Assembly (NCBI GenBank): GCA_900472485.1
Contig: UCII01000032.1
Location: 1-59,769, forward strand
DNA length: 59,769 bases
Source of the DNA: Hyphomicrobiales bacterium
GTDB lineage: Bacteria; Pseudomonadota; Alphaproteobacteria; Rhizobiales; Rhizobiaceae
Direction of reading: 5' to 3'
Shown: piece by piece, positions 53,633 through 59,769 of the stretch
Position numbering within the stretch: position 1 is the first letter of the stretch
How the letters are laid out: every line of letters starts with the position of its first letter
The notes under the pieces: model-generated
What the model saw: only the letters and a program-made list of their open reading frames with translations
Told to the model about the DNA's origin: nothing
The model's database searches: none
Translations under genes and position numbers: made by a program

Positions 53633-54493
53633 ATGGTTGGGTTCTTGAGACGCATGCTTCCGAAGCGCTTCCGCAAGGAGGAGGTGATCGTCCCTGTCGT
53701 CCGCCTGAGCGGCGTCATCTCTTCCGGTGGAGGGCCGCTGCGGCAATCGCTGAACCTGGCAGGCTCATCCCAGGCTCTTGAAAAAGCCTTCGGCATGAAG
53801 ACGGCGCCCGCCGTCGCAATCGTCGTCAACTCGCCAGGTGGCTCTCCGGTCCAGTCGCGGATGATTTACAATCGCATCCGCGATCTGGCCGCCGAGAAAG
53901 ATAAGAAGGTGCTGGTCTTCGTCGAGGATGTCGCAGCCTCTGGTGGTTACATGATCGCGCTGGCGGGGGACGAGATCATTGCCGATGCCACCTCGATCGT
54001 CGGTTCGATCGGCGTCGTCTCCGGTGGGTTCGGTTTTCCGGAGTTGTTGAAGAAGATCGGCGTCGAACGTCGCGTCTATACTGCCGGCGACAACAAGGTG
54101 ATCCTCGATCCCTTCAAGCCGGAGAAGGAAAAGGACATCGAATATCTGAAGAGCCTGCAGCTGGAGATCCACAAGGTCTTCATCGACATGGTGCTCGAGC
54201 GTCGTACAGGAAAACTCTCGGCCGACGAAACGGTGTTCTCCGGCCTGTTCTGGACCGGCAGCCGCGGGCTGGAGCTCGGCCTGATCGATGGCCTCGGCGA
54301 TATGCGCCAGGAATTGCGGAAGCGCTTCGGTGACAAGGTCAAGCCGACGCTGATCACCACGCCGCGCAGCCTCTTCGGCCGCAAGGCTCCGGGCATTTCA
54401 TTGGGAGGCATCGATAACCTCGGCGCGGGGCTCGCATCCGGACTTGCAGAAGCAGCAGAGGAAAGGGCATTGTGGAGCCGGTACGGATTGTAA
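53633..54493 (+). CDS. S49-family serine peptidase (SohB/SppA-like)
   Basis: The 286-residue protein has the S49 fold with IVVNSPGGSPVQS near residue 64, the nucleophile Ser103 in DVAASGGYM, and a downstream TAGDNKVILDPF supplying the expected Lys base. It has no clear signal peptide or membrane helix, unlike SppA, and may act in the cytoplasm or rely on a partner. A small membrane protein gene follows after 16 nt and could anchor it; this is a guess from position. Confidence 0.88.
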   Translation: MVGFLRRMLPKRFRKEEVIVPVVRLSGVISSGGGPLRQSLNLAGSSQALEKAFGMKTAPAVAIVVNSPGGSPVQSRMIYNRIRDLAAEKDKKVLVFVEDVAASGGYMIALAGDEIIADATSIVGSIGVVSGGFGFPELLKKIGVERRVYTAGDNKVILDPFKPEKEKDIEYLKSLQLEIHKVFIDMVLERRTGKLSADETVFSGLFWTGSRGLELGLIDGLGDMRQELRKRFGDKVKPTLITTPRSLFGRKAPGISLGGIDNLGAGLASGLAEAAEERALWSRYGL

Positions 54494-54509
54494 GCGGGAG
54501 CGCTGGGTA

Positions 54510-54701
54510 ATGCCCCAGATCATCTTCTTTGTCGTCGCCGTCGGCGGCCTTTGGCTGCTCTATCGGCGTTTCGTGCGCGATGCCCAGCGGCTCGCCGAAA
54601 AATCCCGCCGCGCCGAAACGGAACGCCGCACCGGCGCGATGGGAACGCTGGTCAAGGACCCGAAGACCGGCGAATATCATGTGAAGCGCGAGGATGAGTA
54701 A
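54510..54701 (+). CDS. Small single-pass membrane protein
   Basis: The 63-residue product has one N-terminal helix (QIIFFVVAVGGLWLLYRRF) followed by a strongly charged cytoplasmic part (TLVKDPKTGEYHVKREDE). Similar small proteins follow S49 peptidase genes in rhizobia; function is unknown. The ATG at 54510 follows GCGGGAGCGCTGGG. Confidence 0.75.
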   Translation: MPQIIFFVVAVGGLWLLYRRFVRDAQRLAEKSRRAETERRTGAMGTLVKDPKTGEYHVKREDE

Positions 54702-54813
54702 AACTCATACGCTTCGGGGCTGCATCGCCGTTTGTACTGCAAAGCCTTGACCCATTCGCCCTGTCGTGGCACCTGTTCGCCAAACAATTCGCTAGTGGAA
54801 GAAATCAATTCCC

Positions 54814-55773
54814 ATGACTGCCAACGTGCCCGACCATATGAATCCGAAGCGCTCCTTTCAGGCGCTGATCCTGACGCTGCACAATTATTGGGCCGACAAG
54901 GGTTGCGCGGTTCTGCAGCCCTACGATATGGAAGTCGGCGCGGGCACGTTTCATCCGGCAACGACGCTGCGTTCGCTGGGTCCGAAGCCGTGGCGGGCCG
55001 CCTATGTACAGCCGTCCCGCCGCCCCTCCGATGGTCGCTACGGTGAGAACCCCAACCGTCTGCAGCATTATTATCAGTACCAGGTCATCCTGAAGCCCAA
55101 TCCGCCGAACCTGCAAGAGCTCTATCTCGGTTCGCTGAGGGCGATCGGTCTTGATCCGCTGCTGCACGATATCCGTTTCGTCGAGGACGATTGGGAAAGC
55201 CCGACGCTCGGTGCTTGGGGTCTCGGCTGGGAATGCTGGTGCGACGGCATGGAAGTCTCACAGTTCACTTATTTCCAGCAGGTCTGCGGCATCGAATGCG
55301 CGCCGGTCGCCGGCGAGCTGACCTACGGTCTGGAGCGGCTTGCCACCTATGTTCAGGGTGTCGACAGCGTCTATGACCTGAATTTCAACGGCCTAGAAGG
55401 CGAAGACAAGATCACCTACGGCGATGTCTTCCTGCAGGCCGAGCAGGAATATTCCCGGCATAATTTCGAATATGCCAATACCGAGATGCTGCACCGCCAT
55501 TTCATCGATGCCGAGAAGGAATGCCAGGCATTGCTGGCTGCCGGCGCGCCCGGCGACAGCGATAATCAACGCCTGCACAAATGCGTTTTCCCGGCCTATG
55601 ACCAGTGCATCAAGGCGAGCCACGTCTTCAATCTGCTCGACGCCCGCGGCGTCATCTCCGTGACGGAACGCCAGAGCTACATCCTGCGCGTGCGCACGCT
55701 TGCCAAGGCTTGCGGCGAGGCTTTTCTGCTGACCGATGCAGGCGGCGTCAACTGGAACCAGCAGGCCGCCTGA
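54814..55773 (+). CDS. glyQ: Glycine--tRNA ligase alpha subunit
   Basis: The 319-residue protein matches the alpha subunit throughout: FQALILTLHNYWADKGC, QPYDMEVGAGTFHPAT and EVSQFTYFQQVCG are family signatures. It binds glycine and ATP and makes the adenylate; the beta subunit (glyS) is needed for tRNA recognition. glyS is not in the window and is expected downstream, after the lemA-aroA-DUF2207 group. Confidence 0.96.
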   Translation: MTANVPDHMNPKRSFQALILTLHNYWADKGCAVLQPYDMEVGAGTFHPATTLRSLGPKPWRAAYVQPSRRPSDGRYGENPNRLQHYYQYQVILKPNPPNLQELYLGSLRAIGLDPLLHDIRFVEDDWESPTLGAWGLGWECWCDGMEVSQFTYFQQVCGIECAPVAGELTYGLERLATYVQGVDSVYDLNFNGLEGEDKITYGDVFLQAEQEYSRHNFEYANTEMLHRHFIDAEKECQALLAAGAPGDSDNQRLHKCVFPAYDQCIKASHVFNLLDARGVISVTERQSYILRVRTLAKACGEAFLLTDAGGVNWNQQAA

Positions 55774-55898
55774 GGCAAGCTTCCCAGGGTTGGGCATCGC
55801 CAGTTTATCTTGGTACTGGTCGCCGTTAAAGCCGGGTGACATTGGCGTAAAATCTGCCTAGTGTCCCTTGGGTTGCAGTCGCCACGGGGGGATTTCAG

Positions 55899-56450
55899 AT
55901 GCTTGTTCTTCTAGCGATCATAGTGCTGGCCGCGCTCTATGTCGTCTTCGCCTATAATGGCCTCGTCCGCGCACGTCAGGTGGCTGAAGAGGCCTGGTCA
56001 GGCATCGACGTGCAGTTGAAGCGCCGCGCCGATCTCATTCCCAATCTGGTCGAAACGGTCAAAGGCTATGCCGGCCATGAACGCCAGACCTTGGAAGAGG
56101 TTGTCGAACTGCGCAACAAGGCGCAGGCCGTGCCGTCTGGAGATGTCGCCGCCCGAGGCCAGGCAGAGGGCTTGTTGTCGCAGGCACTCGGCCGCGTGAT
56201 CGCTCTCGCCGAAGCCTATCCCGATCTCAAGGCCAATACCAATTTCCTCGAATTGCAGCGCTCGCTGGAAGGCGTCGAGGGTGAAATCCAGATGTCCCGC
56301 CGCTATTATAATGGTGCTGCACGCGATCTGAACGTCAAGGTCGAGACCTTCCCGAACAACCTCATCGCCGGCCCCTTCGGCTTTACCAAGAAGGCCTATT
56401 TCGAGATATCAAACGAAGCGGACCGTGCCGTTCCAACGGTAAAGTTCTGA
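55899..56450 (+). CDS. lemA: LemA family protein
   Basis: The 183-residue protein has one N-terminal membrane helix (LLAIIVLAALYVVFAYNGL) with most of the chain in the periplasm or cytoplasm side as coiled helices. It carries the family signatures AWSGIDVQLKRRADLIPNLV and SRRYYNGAARDLN. Its role is not well defined; LemA is often paired with DUF2207 proteins, as here, across an intervening EPSP synthase gene. Confidence 0.93.
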   Translation: MLVLLAIIVLAALYVVFAYNGLVRARQVAEEAWSGIDVQLKRRADLIPNLVETVKGYAGHERQTLEEVVELRNKAQAVPSGDVAARGQAEGLLSQALGRVIALAEAYPDLKANTNFLELQRSLEGVEGEIQMSRRYYNGAARDLNVKVETFPNNLIAGPFGFTKKAYFEISNEADRAVPTVKF

Positions 56451-56534
56451 GATTTCCGCTATCGGTTTTTCATGTGAGGCGGTAAAGGATGCCGACCGCC
56501 GGCCATCGGCCGCTTTCCTGACTGACCAAAGAGA

Positions 56535-57794
56535 ATGATGATGGGTAGAGCCAAACTCACGATTATCCCGCCGGGCAAGCCATTGACCGGACGCGCCATG
56601 CCGCCGGGATCGAAGTCGATCACCAACCGCGCGCTGCTGCTGGCAGGCCTTGCCAAGGGCACGAGCCGGCTGACCGGCGCGCTGAAGAGCGACGATACCC
56701 GCTATATGGCCGAAGCGCTGCGCGCCATGGGCGTGATCATCGACGAGCCCGACGACACGACCTTCATCGTGACTGGCAGCGGCAAGCTGAAGGCGCCGGC
56801 TGCACCGCTTTTCCTCGGCAATGCCGGCACGGCGACGCGCTTCCTGACGGCAGCTGCAGCGCTGGTCGACGGCAAGGTCATCGTCGATGGCGATGCCCAT
56901 ATGCGCAAGCGGCCGATCGGCCCGCTCGTCGACGCGCTGCGCTCGCTCGGCATCGATGCCTCGGCTGAGACCGGCTGCCCGCCCGTCATCATCAACGGCA
57001 CAGGCCGCTTCGAGGCTAGCCGCGTGCAGATCGATGGCGGCCTGTCCAGCCAGTATGTCTCGGCACTGTTGATGATGGCAGCCGGCGGTGACCGTGCCGT
57101 CGATGTCGAGCTGCTCGGCGAGCATATTGGTGCTCTCGGCTATATCGATCTGACGGTTGCGGCCATGCGCGCTTTCGGCGCCAAGGTGGAGCGTGTGAGC
57201 CCCGTCGCCTGGCGCGTCGAGCCCACCGGTTATCATGCCGCCGACTTCGTAATCGAGCCGGATGCTTCTGCCGCGACCTATCTCTGGGCAGCTGAAGTTT
57301 TGAGTGGCGGCAAGATCGATCTCGGCACGCCGGCAGAACAGTTCTCGCAGCCGGATGCGAAGGCCTATGACCTGATCTCGAAGTTTCCGCATCTTCCTGC
57401 CGTCATCGACGGCTCGCAGATGCAGGATGCCATTCCGACGCTTGCCGTTCTCGCCGCCTTCAACGAAACGCCGGTGCGCTTCGTCGGCATCGAGAACCTG
57501 CGCGTCAAGGAATGCGACCGCATCCGTGCCTTGTCGAGTGGCCTGTCCCGCATCGTGCCGAACCTCGGGACTGAAGAGGGCGATGATCTCATCGTCGCAT
57601 CCGATCCGAGCCTCGCCGGCAAGGTGCTGCCAGCAGAAATCGACAGCTTTGCCGATCACCGCATCGCCATGAGCTTTGCGCTCGCCGGTCTGAAGATCGG
57701 CGGCATCAGCATTCTCGACCCCGATTGCGTCGCCAAGACCTTCCCGTCCTACTGGAACGTGCTGGCGTCTCTTGGTGTCGCTTACGAAGACTGA
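56535..57794 (+). CDS. aroA: 3-phosphoshikimate 1-carboxyvinyltransferase (EPSP synthase), AROM-like active-site spelling
   Basis: The 419-residue enzyme has the shikimate-phosphate loop PPGSKSITNRALLLA (Lys27, Ser28, Arg32), a PEP-site block LFLGNAGTATRFLTAA near residue 93, KECDRIRAL and DSFADHRIAM. It joins PEP to shikimate-3-phosphate. In the PEP site the residues equal to E. coli Met99 and Pro101 are Thr101 and Phe103, resembling fungal AROM enzymes rather than E. coli class I or the CP4-type class II usual in this group. Three ATGs start the gene; the third (56541) has the best spacing to AAAGAG. It lies between lemA and DUF2207. Confidence 0.92.
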   Translation: MMMGRAKLTIIPPGKPLTGRAMPPGSKSITNRALLLAGLAKGTSRLTGALKSDDTRYMAEALRAMGVIIDEPDDTTFIVTGSGKLKAPAAPLFLGNAGTATRFLTAAAALVDGKVIVDGDAHMRKRPIGPLVDALRSLGIDASAETGCPPVIINGTGRFEASRVQIDGGLSSQYVSALLMMAAGGDRAVDVELLGEHIGALGYIDLTVAAMRAFGAKVERVSPVAWRVEPTGYHAADFVIEPDASAATYLWAAEVLSGGKIDLGTPAEQFSQPDAKAYDLISKFPHLPAVIDGSQMQDAIPTLAVLAAFNETPVRFVGIENLRVKECDRIRALSSGLSRIVPNLGTEEGDDLIVASDPSLAGKVLPAEIDSFADHRIAMSFALAGLKIGGISILDPDCVAKTFPSYWNVLASLGVAYED

Positions 57795-57882
57795 CGCTCC
57801 GCCATCTCAAGGGCTGAGCGCAGGCATGTTCCTGACGTGAGCGGCGCCGGCAACGGCGTCGCGGCCATCCTTTGGGGGAGCG

Positions 57883-59769
57883 ATGACACGGCTTTGCGGG
57901 TTCTTCCTGGCTTTGTGCCTGCTGCTTTGTGCAACGGCGGTGACGGCAGCCGAACTCATCACCAACTTCGATCAGGCGATCGCGCTGCATCGTGACGGCT
58001 CCATGCGAGTCGTCGAGACGATCTCGGTCAATGCCGAGGGCCAAAACATCCGCCGCGGGATATTCCGGGATTTCCCGCTGACGATGACCGACGCCAACGG
58101 TCGCGAGATCGAAGTGGATTTCAAGGTCGTCTCCGTCGAGCGTGACGGCCAGCCGGAAGATTGGCGCACCGAACGCATCAGCGGCGGCGAGCGCATCTAT
58201 ATCGGCAAGGCCGATCGTATCCTGAACCCAGGCCCGCATACATTTCGCCTGACCTATGACACTAACAGGCAGATGCGCTATTTCGGCGATCATGACGAGC
58301 TTTATTGGAACGTGACGGGCAATGGCTGGCTGTTCCCGATCCTCAATGCAAAGGCAACCGTCACCCTGCCAGATGGCGTGCAGCCGCAGCAGCTTGCCTT
58401 CTTTACGGGGCCGCTCGGCGCTACCGGCAAGAATGCAAGTGCGAGCCAACAGGACAATATCGTTACCTTCGCAACGACCAGGCCGCTCGCAGCGGCTGAA
58501 GGCCTGACGATCGCCATCAAGCTGGCCAAAGGAGCGATCACACCGCCGAGCGACAGCCAGCAATGGGGCTGGTTCCTTCGGGATCACCTCGACACGATCA
58601 TTGCCATCGGCGGGCTGATCCTGCTGTTTGCCTATTACATGCGAAGCTGGATCGCCGTCGGCCGCGATCCCCCGCCGGGTGTCATGGTTCCGCGCTGGGA
58701 CCCGCCAGACGGTATTTCGCCGGCGCTCGTGAATTATATCGATAATAGGGGCTTCGCCAGTTCCGGCTGGACGGCATTCTCCGCAACCGCGATCGACCTT
58801 GCCGTGCGTGGCTACGTCATTCTGGACGATTTGAAGGAAAAGGTCGTTATCCGCCCGACAGGCAAGTCCGGCAACGATCTCAGCGGCGGCGACAAGGTGC
58901 TCATTCAGGCCGTCGGACCATTCGCGCCGCTCGTCATCGACAAGGAGAATGGCGAAGCAGTACAGCGTCTGGGTGGGAAGTTTCGCAGCGCGATCGAGCG
59001 CGATCATCGCGGCGAATATTATAAGGTCAATTCGCTCTATGTCGTGATCGGTATTGCTCTCTCGGTTTTGATCCTGGCATCCATCATCATCTTTGGGCGG
59101 TTGCATGAAAATGCGGTGCCGCTGATCGTGATGCCCGGTGTCCTGTCGATCTTTGTTACGATCTTTACCAACATCATCGGCCGCAGATTCCGGCGCCCTG
59201 GCGCCGGGCTGGGCCAGCGAATTCTTTCCGTTCTGATCTGCGCCTTCTTCGGCTTCGTCTTGGTATCCGTCGTCGTCAACGGCTTTGCCGCCGCGGTCGT
59301 GCCGCTGTGGGAAGCGGGCCTGCTGCCGCTGGTCGCCGGCATCGTCGGCATTTTCGCGCTCAACGTCGTCTTCTTTTTCATCATGGGCGCCCCGACGCCG
59401 CTCGGACGGAAGATGATGGATGGCATCGCCGGTCTCAGGCAATATCTGACGCTCGCCGAACGCGACCGGATGAACATGCAGGGCGCGCCGCAAATGTCGC
59501 CACAGCACTTCGAAAAGCTGCTGCCCTATGCGGTCGCTCTCGGGGTGGAGAAGCCCTGGTCGAGCGCCTTCGAGACCTGGCTCGCCACCGCTGCAGGTGC
59601 TGCCGCGGCAGCTTACGCGCCGATCTGGTATTCCGGTGATTTCCGCCCTGGCAATATCGGCGGCACCATCGGCGATTTCTCCTCTTCCATGGCGTCGACC
59701 ATCGCCTCGACGATTCCGGCACCAGCATCGAGCTCTTCCTCCGCCTTCGGCGGCGGCGGGGGAGGAGGT
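57883..59769 (+). CDS. DUF2207 domain membrane protein (partial, C-terminus outside window)
   Basis: The frame is open for 629 codons to the window edge. It begins with a signal peptide (MTRLCGFFLALCLLLC, cleavage near VTAA-EL). A beta-rich extracytoplasmic DUF2207 domain follows with SMRVVETISVNAEGQNIRRGIFRD (segments RGIFRDFP and YWNVTGNGW are typical). Then come membrane helices near residues 240 and 385-480 and a Ser/Gly-rich end (SSSAFGGGGGG) as in the family. Function is unknown. It follows aroA by 88 nt with GGGGGAG as ribosome binding site, and together with lemA forms a recurrent pair. Confidence 0.9.
   Translation, partial: MTRLCGFFLALCLLLCATAVTAAELITNFDQAIALHRDGSMRVVETISVNAEGQNIRRGIFRDFPLTMTDANGREIEVDFKVVSVERDGQPEDWRTERISGGERIYIGKADRILNPGPHTFRLTYDTNRQMRYFGDHDELYWNVTGNGWLFPILNAKATVTLPDGVQPQQLAFFTGPLGATGKNASASQQDNIVTFATTRPLAAAEGLTIAIKLAKGAITPPSDSQQWGWFLRDHLDTIIAIGGLILLFAYYMRSWIAVGRDPPPGVMVPRWDPPDGISPALVNYIDNRGFASSGWTAFSATAIDLAVRGYVILDDLKEKVVIRPTGKSGNDLSGGDKVLIQAVGPFAPLVIDKENGEAVQRLGGKFRSAIERDHRGEYYKVNSLYVVIGIALSVLILASIIIFGRLHENAVPLIVMPGVLSIFVTIFTNIIGRRFRRPGAGLGQRILSVLICAFFGFVLVSVVVNGFAAAVVPLWEAGLLPLVAGIVGIFALNVVFFFIMGAPTPLGRKMMDGIAGLRQYLTLAERDRMNMQGAPQMSPQHFEKLLPYAVALGVEKPWSSAFETWLATAAGAAAAAYAPIWYSGDFRPGNIGGTIGDFSSSMASTIASTIPAPASSSSSAFGGGGGGG

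Noticed and set aside
54762..54786. TGGCACC sequence before glyQ resembling a sigma-54 -24 element
   Set aside because: The -12 GC dinucleotide is missing at the required 10-nt spacing.
57706..59508. A 600-codon minus-strand frame opposite the DUF2207 gene
   Set aside because: It is antisense to a gene with signal peptide, membrane helices and family motifs; the product shows no domain.
1..59769. tRNA, rRNA, insertion sequences, prophage genes, plasmid replication genes or an origin
   Set aside because: Read on both strands, no cloverleaf-forming tRNA sequence, transposase, integrase, phage structural gene or repABC-type gene was recognised.

Overview
The window is a chromosomal segment of an alphaproteobacterium, almost certainly a member of the Rhizobiaceae and most likely Rhizobium in the narrow sense. 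Evidence for this is the high GC, the split F0 ATP synthase operon with paired b' and b subunits, a groESL operon with a CIRCE operator, DUF4170, DUF2093 and DUF2007 companion genes, an MctP-type symporter, a GTTC-N7-GTTC LexA box, and an LPS core/lipid A gene order typical of rhizobia. Nearly all of it is housekeeping sequence. I see no rRNA, tRNA, CRISPR array, insertion sequence, prophage or replication origin. The groEL gene is cut by the left edge and a DUF2207 gene by the right edge.

Layout. 1-1700: groESL on the minus strand, with a CIRCE element and a heat-shock-like promoter. 1981-9571 (plus): HAD-IIA phosphatase, ribF, DUF3311 plus mctP (overlapping, ended by a perfect hairpin terminator), ileS and a lipoprotein. 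9607-13533: tadA facing left, then rluB with a very long Arg/Gly/Asp-rich tail, rsmD and a patatin-like protein facing right. 13589-15409: a CPA2 antiporter (minus). 15560-21428: pmbA, cysQ, DUF4170, waaA, a HAD phosphatase and lpxK (plus), meeting DUF2093 and mutL (minus). 24024-27240: a kinase-less PAS/receiver protein and a GGDEF-EAL protein, then a PRC-barrel exported protein (minus). 28300-32502: a De Ley-Doudoroff-type galactose/galactonate operon (SDR, dgoK, dgoA, lactonase) divergent from an IclR regulator, with a well-formed promoter and operator between them. 32824-40889: a LuxR-type regulator, a cysteine-free Mrp ATPase, CorA, Kup, a membrane protein of unlike composition and a SleB-type cell wall hydrolase. 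41204-43841: the F0 operon (atpI, B, E, F', F) with promoter and terminator. 43963-52401: an APH-like kinase, then rnhB with a SplB-like radical SAM gene behind a LexA box, a small glycosyltransferase, an exported small protein, moaB-ispE-TPR (minus) and a polyprenyl diphosphate synthase (minus). 52510-59769 (plus): DUF2007, a tRNA methyltransferase-like gene, an S49 peptidase with a small membrane protein, glyQ, lemA, an EPSP synthase with AROM-like active-site spelling, and a DUF2207 protein.

The points most worth following up are: (i) the probable SOS control of the radical SAM/rnhB unit; (ii) an unusual EPSP synthase placed between lemA and DUF2207; (iii) an Mrp/ApbC ATPase with no cysteine at all; (iv) a PAS-PAS-pseudoREC-REC protein without a kinase next to a protein with an intact EAL domain and a degenerate GGDEF; (v) two sigma-54-like promoter matches in gene-poor spacers; and (vi) a LuxR-type protein whose autoinducer pocket residues are replaced. 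All functional statements are read from sequence motifs and family knowledge; no search was run.
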